Source: Adineta vaga
Taxonomy: Eukaryota > Rotifera
Assembly (NCBI GenBank): GCA_021613535.1
Contig: CP075493.1
Span: 5,890,001 to 5,954,000 of the forward strand
DNA: 64,000 nt
Reading direction: 5' to 3'
Shown: piece after piece, positions 13,101 through 24,300 of the stretch
Layout of the letters: every line of letters begins with the position of its first letter
Numbering within the stretch: the first letter of the stretch is position 1
Notes under the pieces: model-generated
Seen by the model: the letters and a program-made list of their open reading frames with translations, nothing else
Told to the model about the DNA's origin: nothing
Databases searched by the model: none
Position numbers and translations under genes: made by a program

Positions 13101-15717
13101 CTATATCGAGATAAGATAAAGGTGAAAAAAGAAAGAAGGAAAGAGAGGTGTAACCTTGTCAATCTCAAGTATGTATATTAGATGATCACACACACGCTCG
13201 CGCGCGCACGCTCTTATCGATGTGTGACAAAAAAAATAGTAAAGTAGCTTCATTTAATTCGTTTTTTTTTCTCTAATGAAAAATATGTAAGTTACCCGGT
13301 ACAAGTTCGCCATTGAATAAGATATTGCAATGATGTATGACCGCTTTTTGTGGAAGAAATTGAACTTCATAGCAACTTTTACCAATTGGATTAATATCAT
13401 TGGGAATATTTTGACCAGAATAATTTACACTTATTTCAAGACTACCTTCACCTGCCATTGATGCATCGACTAGTATAGACAGATGACATATGTATCAGAT
13501 AAGCATTTTTTTCTTTCATTCGTGACTTACTTCGAAATTTCGTTGGCTTTCCTATTGCACTATCATTCGTTATTGGTGTAACAATAACTCTTTTTGGATC
13601 ATAACATTTTGCATAGAATGGACTTGCGAGTATGATTTTTCCATTTAATTTTACATGAATTCTGTAAGTTCCAATTTCTGTCGGTGTCCAATCTACTCGT
13701 AGTCCAGCAATAGTTAATAATGCTGATGGATTGATCGATTCGCCTTGAGGTGAAAATATTGTCACATCGCTATTTGATGAAGCACCTTGTGCTGCATCGA
13801 TAGTAAACCAAGTTTGTGCACCGAGTAATACTTGATTAAGACCAGGTCCATGGATTTTAATATCATCCGATGTAATCACTTGACATTCTTTTGGAAAACC
13901 TAAAATAATAATAATAATAATAATAATACTGTATTACTTTAATTGATTTGTTTTGTCTTCCTACCAGGAATATCATGTCCATTGAATTTGATCGAAAGTT
14001 TATGAAGATTATTCGAGGTGGGAAGAAATGTAAAATGAAATTTTGATTTGCCCAAAGGTTTGACTCGATTTGGTACTTGTCCATTATTAATAGCAACTTC
14101 TAATTGTCCCTCGCCAGCTTTTAATGCATCAATAGTAAATTCAGCTAGCTGATTAAAAATAATAAAACGTGGTATTTCCGAGACTATTATACGATTTGTA
14201 TCGTATGATTGAAGTATAAACGGCGAACCATATATCTCCATTTTTCGACTCGATCGTACATCTACACGATGCAAACCTGATCAAGGAAAAAAAACATATA
14301 GATGGTAAGAAGTGAAAGTCAGACAGATGTTATGTTTTTTTTCTATTCATGGTCTTTGCATCCGATCTATATCGCGCATCTTTTTCTGAAGGTAAGTTTA
14401 TATGCATATCAAATGATACAAAACGAAAGACATACTATTACAATATACATATATATATATATATAGACATTACAAAAAGAAGAAACCTGTACATGTACCT
14501 CTTTGATTTGATTTGTTCCTATCATAAATATACGTTGTCTTCTATCAATAAATGAACGTAACAAAAAAATTAATTTCGATTTCTTTCAGTTTAGTTTGAA
14601 TTAACTATTAAACCTTGTCAAGTGTATGTATATTTAAAAACTTCGTACATAATCGATGACCTCCTATGGTCACTAGTTTCTTTTTTCTTTTTTTTATGAA
14701 TATCAATTGACACGTTGATTAGTTATCTATTCACTCACCGATTTCATTCAACATATAGTCAATACGTGTCTTATTCGTGTTCAGTTGTGAACGTTGAAAC
14801 GAAACAGAACGACTTGATGGCGCTTGAAAGATGAAAGAAATCATAAAAGAACAATAACGAGGAATAGTTTTTTTTTCTCATCAATCAAATCATTTCGTAT
14901 TTTACCAGTTATGTTAATGTCAAATGATAATGATTGATTACAAATATCAAACGAAGCTGGATGTCCAATATGTATATTTGTCAAATGATTTGATACGATA
15001 ACTTGTTCCAAATCTTTGATATGACAAGAGAATGGACTACCTGAAAGTAAAAGAAATAACCGATCGATTAAGATTTCAAATCTAATCTAATCTAATCTAT
15101 CTAATTACCTGGTATCGCTAATCCATTAAATCGAATGTCAATTTTATGCAAACCACACTGTCGTGGTAGAAAGCTTACATCAAATTGAGATGTTCCATAT
15201 GAAAGAGCATTGCATAAAACTTGTCCATCTTGTACAAATACTTCCAGTTGTCCAATACCAGCTTTGATTGTATCAATATTAAAACGAACAAGTTGATTGA
15301 TATAACCATCATTTAAATTTGATACATTAACTTGATTTCTATCAAAAACATTGATTTTAAATGGATATTTATTAACAGGTTTTTCCGCAAGATAAACCAT
15401 CATTTGCATTTCACCGATTTCATATGGAATATAATATACCATCCATATTCCATCACCTTGATTGATCACTTCAATCAAATCGGAACGTTCTGATGGTTGT
15501 ATGACGATTTTAATTTCGTCCGTTGGATTATAAGATGAACGTGCATCGATGATAAATGATGTTTGAACATCAACTTGAGCCTGATGTAGACCATCACCGA
15601 AAATATTAATCGGCTGATCACCTTAATAATGGATTAGAAAGGAAAACAAGATATGATTTGTCTACTTCTAATCCTGAGAATATTTGACTTACGAATATTT
15701 AAACGTCGAATAAACAT
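1145..15717 (-). CDS. Filamin-like protein, many filamin Ig repeats, no CH domain found
   Basis: A giant multi-exon gene (more than 30 short exons) encoding a long chain of filamin-type immunoglobulin repeats. Repeat signatures recur throughout: an opening GDG/GPG motif, a central AGEG/GxLEV segment, a GxHxIxIxFNG stretch and a closing GSPF-like strand (for example GSPYTIKV near 1.65 kb, GSPFLMNV near 10.4 kb, GSPFPVNV near 12.56 kb). Filamins cross-link actin and scaffold membrane and signalling proteins through these repeats. The best start is an ATG at 15717 in a 25-nt first exon (15693-15717); the stop is at 1145. No actin-binding calponin-homology pair was seen between that start and the plus-strand LITAF gene. 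Linkers include a Ser/Gln-rich stretch (about 8.35-8.77 kb), a charged stretch (about 7.3-7.7 kb), an acidic Asp/Glu run (about 10.3-10.4 kb) and a non-Ig helical insert (about 3.7-4.2 kb). The intron at 5460-6627 hosts a homeobox gene on the other strand. The span covers exons and introns; the 5' end is the least certain part. Confidence 0.9.
5460..6627 (-). other. Large filamin intron hosting a nested gene
   Basis: On the minus strand the upstream exon ends at 6628 just before a GTAGGAT donor, and the downstream exon resumes at 5459 after a TTTTAG acceptor. Joining them restores an uninterrupted filamin strand (PINGTPFDVNV) in phase 1. At 1168 bp this intron is about twenty times the usual size here, and it contains the plus-strand homeobox gene. 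Confidence 0.85.
5913..6547 (+). CDS. Paired-like (PRD-class, Q50) homeobox transcription factor, nested in filamin intron
   Basis: Three exons (5913-6012, 6070-6248, 6302-6547) give a protein of about 175 residues. The homeodomain occupies roughly residues 45-105 and aligns without gaps to standard numbering: R5, F8, L16, F20, Y25, R31, L34, V45, W48, F49, Q50, N51, R53, R55. The YPDI loop, EARVQVWFQN third helix and basic RCRKR tail are typical of PRD-like factors; Q50 lacks the paired-class serine. K52 and T40 are departures from consensus (usually R and L). The intron between VQ and VWFQN, inside helix 3, is a position often used in PRD-class genes. No paired box is present. The start at 5913 (MKTMSTEK) is the first in-frame ATG. 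The nuclear DNA-binding role is inferred from the family, and no orthologue name can be assigned by eye. The C-terminal region is Ser/Thr/Pro-rich. Confidence 0.88.
12580..13295 (-). other. Long filamin intron with low-complexity sequence
   Basis: The minus-strand exon ending ...GELVPG just above 13295 joins in frame to GSPFPVNV just below 12580, making this an intron of about 715 bp. It holds TTC and CT tracts (about 12639-12656 and 12802-12845) and a CACACGCTCGCGCGCGC stretch near 13190-13210. No supported coding sequence is seen inside. Confidence 0.7.
13904..13928. repeat. ATA trinucleotide microsatellite in a filamin intron
   Basis: About eight tandem AAT/ATA units, directly seen. They lie within a short intron of the filamin-like gene, near its acceptor. 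Confidence 0.9.
14282..14738 (-). other. Filamin intron
   Basis: The exon ending YMLNEIG (donor GTGAGTGA) joins in frame to LHRVDVRS, which follows a CAG acceptor. The intron of about 455 bp contains an AT dinucleotide run near 14450-14466. No coding sequence is supported. Confidence 0.7.
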
Positions 15718-16336
15718 ATTTGCTCAATCATGATCACCAAAATAATAATCGACCAAATGTTCAATATGAATTTTGTTCAAGACGAGACAAAATGTATAAA
15801 ATAAAGATGCACATCGTAAAAACGTTTATTTCATTTGACATGTTCGTCAGTCTGTCTCAACAACTATAATTATATGCTTGTCATATTACATTATATATCG
15901 GAGATTTATACATGGGGACGTACATCATTGTTAAGACAAAAAAAAGAAAAAGAAGAAGAAGAAAGTTACTGACCATGAATCGATTTGAACAAAAAAGGCG
16001 ATCATTGAACGGATAGAGTCTATACATCGTTTGTTCTTCACTATCACCTTGTCGTCTAGACAAATCAACACGATTTTCTTTTCCAGATAAATCATTAGTT
16101 ACATTTCAAATCAATACAGATTTCATAGACAATTTGTAGCAATTCAATTTCATTGAAAAACTATTGATTTTAATTTGATTCTATGTATATTTGTTCTTTA
16201 CAAATATATGAATTGATTCATCATGTCCTTGATTATGATGTTAGTAATCGATCTCCTATCTTTTACTTCATCTTATTTCGTGTTGTTAAATTAAAAATCA
16301 AATACTAATGTACATTTCATTTCAAATCATACTCAA

Positions 16337-16813
16337 ATGACGAACATGCCACCATCTTATAGTAAGTTTTTCGTTTTGCTTAGTGAAATTTTTCATACAT
16401 ATATATATATATATCGACTCGCTAATTAGCTGAAGAAACTCATCAATCATCTTCATCCTCAGATTATACGAAAAAACTAGATTCAAATGTTTCGATGCAA
16501 GAATCGCAAAAAATTCCAATTGTTGCACCATCGGGTACTAGTCCAATGCCATGTATATGTCCATACTGTCGTCAAGCAATTATCACACGAGTGGAAAAAA
16601 CAAATGGTTTAGTTGTTTGGCTTGCTTCAGCTGGTATTTGTCTTCTAGGTTGTGCATTAGGCTGTTGTTTAATACCATTTTTTATTGATGGTATCAAAGT
16701 ATGTAATTAAGATAAAATAGATTCATTTCATATCAACTCGTTGTTTTCGTTAGGATACAACACATTATTGCCCAAATTGTCAACGTGTGATTGGACAAAA
16801 CAAAAAATTATAG
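16337..16813 (+). CDS. LITAF-domain (SIMPLE-like) membrane-associated protein
   Basis: Three exons (16337-16361, 16430-16698, 16754-16813) encode a protein of about 117 residues. The N-terminal part has PPSY, the kind of PPxY motif LITAF proteins use to bind NEDD4-type ubiquitin ligases and WW domains, followed by a Ser-rich linker. The LITAF domain has its two split zinc-binding half-knuckles, CPYC and YCPNC, flanking a hydrophobic segment (residues about 72-93) that inserts as a monotopic membrane anchor. Family members sit on the cytosolic face of late endosomes and lysosomes and influence protein sorting. The C-terminus (HYCPNCQRVIG...) matches the conserved end, so the gene looks intact. 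Splice frames are consistent at both introns. Confidence 0.92.
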
Positions 16814-17715
16814 TTTGTCCATTTTCTTGATCTTTATCTCTACAAACTTATTGACATGTTACCTATTTTATTTCATAATCATATGCTTTTATCTTATATA
16901 AAAAAAAAGAGTGTCTGATCTACATCATAGATTTTGATGACAACTTTATCGTTCAGTCAAATATATATCAAAACCACTAATCTCCACTCGATTGAACACG
17001 TGAGATAACAGTTTTTTCATACATCATTTTGATAAAGAGTACAATCAAAAGGAATATATATATATGTAGATCGTACCATACAGAACATTAATTTTCTAAT
17101 AATAGACAATTTCGTTTTCAATTTCAACATAGACTAATTATAGTTTCTTGCCAATATACATACACAATTATCAATATATAGAGTAAATACATCAAGATTA
17201 AAAAATTAATTAGTGAAAATATTTCGAATAAAAAATTCTTAATATAGATCACTTCAAAAGTAATAGTCATTGAAACAATATCAAAGAAGTCTAGATTATA
17301 AAGAGATCTTTTCAACTTTAAATTGCCTTTTATCAATGATTGCACACAGACGAAATTTATCGAATCATTTGCAATGTAACGGATGACATGTTTCATAGAA
17401 GATAAAAGAAAAGTCCGATCATGTAAACTAACGTGTTCACTAAGCAGCTCATATACATAATTCAGTAGTCAAAAAATGGAAAATATACAAATAATATTGA
17501 AATAGAAGTGACTATTCTATTTTCTTTCATATATTCACATTCTTTAATTGAAACTATGAAGAAAAAAAACTCCCACTAACAGCTTTTTGCCTGCCATAGG
17601 AGAAAACAAATACTCCCGACATCATATTGTCTCACTTCGTATACTTTTCTTTAATTTTAACTGTTGACAAGAATTATTAGGCCGTTCGTAAAAGTCAGGT
17701 TAGTAGAGAGAGAAT
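16814..17715. other. Intergenic region, no gene seen
   Basis: About 900 bp of AT-rich sequence lie between the LITAF stop and the DUF5672 start. It contains short TATATA runs (near 17057) but no reading frame with recognisable protein features on either strand. Confidence 0.5.
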
Positions 17716-18564
17716 ATGTTAATCGTACGGAAAGAATCGATTCGATCTTTAATATCTATATTCATCATATCAATTCTTATTGGAATACAGACGTATTCTC
17801 ATCGTTCAATTCTCTATATTTTCATTACAAATAATAGTTCAAGTTATTCGTTTACTATCGATTTCTATCCTAATATTGCTGTTTTGATTGAATTTCGTGA
17901 AACTGATCGAATCGTTAGTGTTATTCATAATATTAATCAACATATACCATCGACATGGCCTATTCAAATATTTCATGGTAAAGAAAATGAAAATTTTATT
18001 CGAAATTCTACTCTAAAATCCTTGATTACATCTGGTAAAGTATTTCTTACTTCGATTGATTCTTTTGATAATAAATTGAAAATCAATACTTTATTAACCG
18101 ATATGAATTTTTGGAAACAAGTTCGTGGTGAAAAAATTCTTTTTTTTCAAACTGATTCCATCATGTGTTCCAATTCTCCACATTCAATAACTGATTATCT
18201 TCAATATGATTATATTGGTGCTCCATGGGATCCAACGGGCTTTCCATTTAATAAAACATATCTTGTTGGAAATGGCGGATTTTCTCTACGTAATCGTCAG
18301 AAAATTTTAACATTACTTACCATCTTTCCCTACCAATCATTTCTACCTGAAGACGTTTGGTTTGCACAAAATTTTCATCGTGTTAATGCATCTATTGCTC
18401 CAGTGAAGGTTGCAAAGACATTTTCTGTTGAATCAATGTTCTATGAACGACCTGTTGGTGTACATCGATTTCCTTGGAATTGTAAGATTCGAAAAAAACT
18501 AAGTGAAACATGTCCAGAATCACTATTGCTTCTACCAATTAAAGGATGTTTAGGAAATGTATAA
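17716..18564 (+). CDS. DUF5672-type putative glycosyltransferase, single exon, type II membrane anchor
   Basis: An uninterrupted 282-residue reading frame beginning MLIVRKESIR. A hydrophobic segment at about residues 12-27 is a probable signal anchor, which would place the rest in the Golgi lumen or outside the cell. The body matches the DUF5672 pattern: a FFQTDSIMC motif, then YDYIGAPW, then VGNGGFSLR, then PEDVWFAQ and a terminal cysteine-containing strand. DUF5672 proteins are thought to be glycosyltransferase-like; the substrate is unknown, and no function beyond that is claimed. Several N-glycosylation sequons are present near the N-terminus. The gene has no intron, in contrast to nearly every neighbour, which fits a retrocopy or a horizontally acquired gene. 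Confidence 0.85.
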   Translation: MLIVRKESIRSLISIFIISILIGIQTYSHRSILYIFITNNSSSYSFTIDFYPNIAVLIEFRETDRIVSVIHNINQHIPSTWPIQIFHGKENENFIRNSTLKSLITSGKVFLTSIDSFDNKLKINTLLTDMNFWKQVRGEKILFFQTDSIMCSNSPHSITDYLQYDYIGAPWDPTGFPFNKTYLVGNGGFSLRNRQKILTLLTIFPYQSFLPEDVWFAQNFHRVNASIAPVKVAKTFSVESMFYERPVGVHRFPWNCKIRKKLSETCPESLLLLPIKGCLGNV

Positions 18565-21366
18565 ATAGTTCTGTATATGTTTTACATTTACAAATAATAT
18601 ATTTAAAAGTATTCAATCGAATGACATATGCCGTTGTCATATATGTAAAATTAAAAATAAATATGAACATCATTATTCATCTGGTGAAGTCATTTCTTCT
18701 TGGATTACAAGGATTAATAAACATATAAAATCGATTGTACATATGTCATGCCGAAGTTAAAATTAAGGACCCCTCCCACTCAAAACAAAAGTCAATTTTC
18801 GTCAAAAATTTCACAATTGAGATAACTAGATGAAAAGATAGCCTGTTTTCAGATCTTTCAGATGTGATAAAACCGTTTTTTGGCTAAGAATTTTGACGAT
18901 TTTCATAATTAGTTGCTTGAAAAAAATGTTGTTCTTTTTTTCTCAGTTTAGGTATGTTCTATAAATTTTATTTAGTTTTTGTTAGAGAGAACATGTCAAA
19001 ATGTATGGCACGACAGAATCACTTTTTAAAATTAAGCCGTATTTTCTTTACATGCATATACACTTATGTAATTAGACTCCCGTTTTGTCGCCTTTTTTTA
19101 GTCATTGCATTTGTCATCCTCTTCTTCGCTACTAAGAAGAAGAATTTTAAAAAAGTCACTCTGTAGTGTCCTGTATCGTGATGTGCTCTTTCTAACAAAA
19201 AATAAATGAAATGTATAGCACAAGCCTGGACTAAGATTCGGTTTTGAATGAAGGAGACCCCGATCGATTTAGTATATTCGTTCGAATGAATTTGAAACTT
19301 TTAGAGTATGATTTAAAACGAAGTCAAGTACCACCTCTTCATCAGGTGAACTTGCATATGAATTTGATTTCAATCAATGTCCGAATGATTTCCTAGATAA
19401 ACAAAAGCAATATATGCTAATGATTTAATCTTGACGAAAGCTAATAAATTTTCTCTCCTCTTCTTTCCCTTGTTCATTCGACAAGAGAAAATGAGATGAT
19501 GACGCGATGGATAGCGTGATGACCGCTGGCAGGCATATGCATAAAAATGATGAATCTGTCAGTAAAATTGAGTAGACAAAAAAAAGAAGATTTTCGAGTA
19601 AAATTCAATTGATACTGTTGATCAAAAGTATGATTGGCAACAAGCTGTGCATTGTTTTTGTTCTTTGATAAAAATAACGAGAAGAAAAACAATTGTTTTC
19701 TTGAGACAATCAATCTTTAATTACTGACTTTTTGATAAAAAAAAATCGACGGTAGTCGAATATATGTAAAATAGAAAGAAACAAAAGTTGATTAGGTACA
19801 GAAAGAACAAAGAATAATTGTGTTTGTTTTTTACCAAAGAAAAACTGACATATTCACAGAACTAATTAGAAATAACCTGTATATTGCGTAAGTAATATCG
19901 AAAAAAAAATTGGATAGGTCAAGGCATTATGTATATTGATGATAGACAAGCGATGAAGATAGAGCTTTTCAGCAATTGTTTCCTTTATATATGTATGTAT
20001 GTATGTATATTGTAGGGTAGAACGAAAGCGAGTTATTTCCGACGTATATAATCGATCCCCGAGGGTACTGGTCAGTGATTTAAGTGGAATATTCCAAGCT
20101 GAAAGTATGTAGTAGTCGGATGATGTTGAAAAAAAAAAGTTAATGTCCGTTTTGTTTGTCAAGAGGATAGGTTATTTGTCTTATGAAGGAAACATTCTTG
20201 TATATAGTTGTCGAGAAAAGGCTTTGTTCATTTTTCTCTTCTTACTTTCTTTTGTGTTTAATATCGCAGTGAAATCATGTGTCAAAAACTAGATAGATAG
20301 ATGAATGAATTGCTTGTCAGTTTTTCTCTTCTCTCTCTGTGTCTTGCAATAAGATATGTGTCTACTGGCTCTGTCAAACTCTTCGATGACGAAAAAGGTT
20401 GCATCACTATTGTGAATCGACAATATTAATGACAGTTTTCTTTTTGTCTGATGATCTGGTGTTTATTTTAGATGATAATCAAAATGTAAGAGATACAATA
20501 AGACTTTTCTTTTTGTTTTATTATACACGCTGAGATAATATCTTTCAAGTGCATTGACCGTATTAAGAAATAACAGACATTACCTACTGTGTCATTCGTT
20601 TTCTTTAGCAAAAGAAAAACTCATCATCAGTGTGCTTGACATGCTTTTATTCATTAAATTCTCATTGTTTTTCACCAATTGAGTTCAAAACAAAAATTCA
20701 TCATATTTAACTTTGAGGTGCATATATATATATACAAACATATATATATTCCGTTCTTTTACATTACTATGATAGCCAAGAAGAAGAAGAGGAGAGAAGA
20801 GAGAAGAAGAAGACGACAGCAAGAGAAAAATAATGATGATGAACACAACCGACAAAAGAAGAGATGTGCATTATTATTATTATTATGGTTCCCTATTGTT
20901 ATACAGTAGACATACGACGTTATACTATCAAACTTCAGTGAATAAATATACATAAAAAAGAAGAAGAAGACGAAGAAGTGAGTTTATGATTACCCAAATC
21001 GATCTTTGACTTACGATGATGATGATAACAAATAAAATATGTCAGGGTCCTTTTTTTTTATCTTCTAATATAACATAACATATCAGAATCTAATAAGCAT
21101 GAAGGTCCATATTACCACATATTTCATCTCATTTTCTTGCGAGAATAAATTATTTTAGAATGAAATATAACATAGCATTTTTCCACCTGTATGCTTCAAT
21201 GCTTTTGTTGATATTAAAGAAGCCTTGTCAAGTGTGCATATGCATGGTCAGTTAGAGTTGGATAGAATGTAATTGAATGTTTATTGTAAAGAAACATATT
21301 CAATCTATCGTGATTAGGCTATGTCTGACCATTGTCTCTTTCCAGTTTTTTTTTATTCTTTCAGAA
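18565..21366. other. Gene-poor spacer, 2.8 kb
   Basis: AT-rich sequence with simple repeats: a TATG run near 19990-20008, an ATATAT run near 20721-20750 and GAAGAA tracts near 20778-20815 and 20958-20978. Short reading frames exist but show only low-complexity composition. A faint GC-richer patch (near 18765-18780 and 19245-19262) might be the remains of an old insertion, but no terminal repeats or coding remnants were recognised. The right end must contain the promoter of the Ig-domain gene. Confidence 0.45.
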
Positions 21367-24300
21367 ATGCCACTAAGCCTACTTATACAGTTGCTCATAA
21401 TCTATTCAATTTTATGTAAGTATAGATAATTAAAACATAAAAAAAACGATGATATTCAATCATATCATGTTTTTCTATTTAGATTTGTCATCGGGTGAAA
21501 ATCAATTCTATCGAATTCAACCTCATGATATATCTGCTATAATTGGTTCGAATATTACTATTCCATGTGTAATTGCTTTACCTCATGGAGATGTACAATG
21601 GACAAAAGATGGTCTGGCATTAGGTAAGTTATCAAAGATACACAACGAAGGGTCGAATTCATTTAATAATCTATTCATGTTTTTTTTTAGGTTATGATCG
21701 TCAACTACCTGCTTTTCCATCATGGTCAATCACTGGTGATGAAACTCAAGGAGAATACAATTTTTTTATACAATCATTAAAATTAGAAGATGAAGGCATT
21801 TTTGCTTGTGAAGTTTCACCTTATAAAGATGCACCAGCATTGAAACAGGTTGCACATATTAGATCACTTATACAACCACAACGTGTACAAGTCAACAATC
21901 AACCTTTGTGGAATGAAACGTCAATGGTTATGATTAGATATGATGAAACTATTCATCAAATCAATTGTGAAGTTGATGCAGCACGACCAGCAGCTCATAT
22001 TAAATGGTTTAATGAAACAGGTCATGAATATCCAGCTACTTCGCGAACATATACTCAAAGTAAATAGAACGAGATAAACAGTTATTAAACCTTTTTCCTA
22101 TGATATAGGTCGTATTTATTCAACAACCAGTACTTTAACTCTTATTCCATCATTATCATTGAATAATCAACGTTTTACATGTCGTGTTCACCATGAAACA
22201 CTACTTGGAAAAATGGATAAACTTTATACAACTGTTGAAATTCAAATTACTTCTCCACCAACTATTCCTACTATTGAAGGCTATACATCAACATATTTGT
22301 TACTAAATGGTTCGTATTTAACATTATCATGTTCATCATATGGTGGAAATCCATTTGGTAAATTATCATGGTATCGATTAGACAATGAAAATAAACGATT
22401 AGATCTTATTGATAATTCATCAATTATATATTCTCAACAAAATATGACTGTAAATAACATATCAATGATCATTACACCTTCAGATAATAATGTGACATTT
22501 TCATGTCACGTATCAAATGAATATCTTTCTTCATTAGGACAAACATTACAGACAGATCTAACTTTGCAAGTTGCTTGTAAGTTATCAAATGAGATATCTT
22601 AAGACAAAAGATTTCCTCTTACTTTATTTTAGTTGGTCCATCATCAGTATATATTCGTAATAATAATAATAATAATGTTACTACATTAATCGAAGGAACT
22701 CCACGACAATTTCAATGTCGAACATCATCATCCAATCCTCGACCGATTGTATCTTGGAAATTAAATGGACAGGCACTTTCGCCTGATATAGATCCTTTAG
22801 AAGAATCCGGAGAATTTTCTGGAACAACTATACAAATAACCAAAACACTTGGTCTCGATAAATCATTGAAAGAATATCATCAAAAAATTCTATCATGTGA
22901 AGCACGAAATCCCGAAACAGGTCATATTGTTACAGATGCAACTCAGTTAAATATTCTCTGTTCGTAATCATTATTCGAATTATTTGTTAGATTTTCTATT
23001 GAATCAAACTTTTAGATGATGCAATTAGTATTGAAATGCATGGAATATCTCAGAATAAATTAATCAAATCGGGAGATACAGTTACAGCCGAATGTATTCT
23101 AACGGGTGGACATCCTTTAGGAAAAATTATTTGGTATAAAGGTATTTAACTAACTTATATATATATATGTTCTTTTTCAAATCATCGATATTTCGTTTTC
23201 AGGTGGAGAATTACTTCATTCAGAATATATAATGGAATCAACTGGAAATTATGCAATAAGTCGTATACAATTTATTGCTTCATCTTCTGATAATAATATT
23301 CCTCTCACATGTAAAGGACAAGTTGAAAATTTTCCACAAAAATTTGCTTCATTCGTTCTCAATGTTACTTGTAAGTCATTGATATTATTTTGAAATTGTT
23401 AGAAATATGAATGTGTTCTAGTTCTTCCTGCGGAAATAACCATTCTTGGAAATGAACTTTTATCGAATTTATCAATAAATAATGATAGTCCACGTGAATT
23501 TGAATGTCAAGCTTCATTATCAAATCCTCCAGTTCAATTGAAAATAACTCGTCAATCAAATGATGGACAAAAATATGCAGATGTTCAATATAAATCTTTG
23601 AATTCAGATCCAACTGGAATTAATTCAATTAAATTCATGGTTTGTTTTTCTAAACTATTCGTTTGTTTATTTGATAAATCTCGAAATATTTCTAGTTACC
23701 ACATATCGATCGTTCTCTTCATGGAAATCTTTTAACATGTGAAGCAATCTTAAATATCAATCCTGCACCTCTTACAAAACAAGTTACTTATGTACTCAAT
23801 GTAAATCGTATGTGAACTATTCATTGATTGATCTATTTGTTAATTGAAATTCTTGTTTTTAAGATAAACCTTATTTTCGTGATTTTTATACATTGATTGA
23901 AGTAAAAGAAAATCAATCATTCAATAGCACGTTAGAAGCAAATGGTTATCCAATGCCTATTACTTATCAATGGTTTCATCCATCGGGAAGACAATTAATG
24001 AATGATCAAATGAATATCTTTGTTAATCAAGGACAATTAGCTTTAACAAATATTCAACGAAATGATGCTGGTAGTTATCGTTGTGTTGCATCAAATCTAG
24101 TTGGAAGTACGGAAGTTAATTTTACATTGAATGTTCTCTATGGACCAATTATTACACGAACACAAGGATATTCTTTAACAGAAGCTTTAATGCCAGGTTC
24201 TTCAGCAATACTTCTATGTGTTGTTAATAGCAATCCAATGAATATCAGTACTACACGTTGGTTTAGAGATAATCAAGAAATTTCCTATGATCAATGGGAA

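Noticed and set aside
15881-16110. Possible 5' coding exon of the filamin-like gene (SRRQGDSEEQT...)
   Set aside because: The frame has no ATG after the upstream stop, and a GTCAGT donor is the only exit. It may be untranslated leader, so it was not added to the coding region.
18765-19262. Possible degraded transposable element between two short GC-richer patches
   Set aside because: No terminal inverted repeats, target-site duplication or transposase fragment could be recognised.
19866-20162. 98-codon minus-strand reading frame
   Set aside because: It includes a tandem TATG repeat translated as a HTYI-like run and has no recognisable fold or splice partners.
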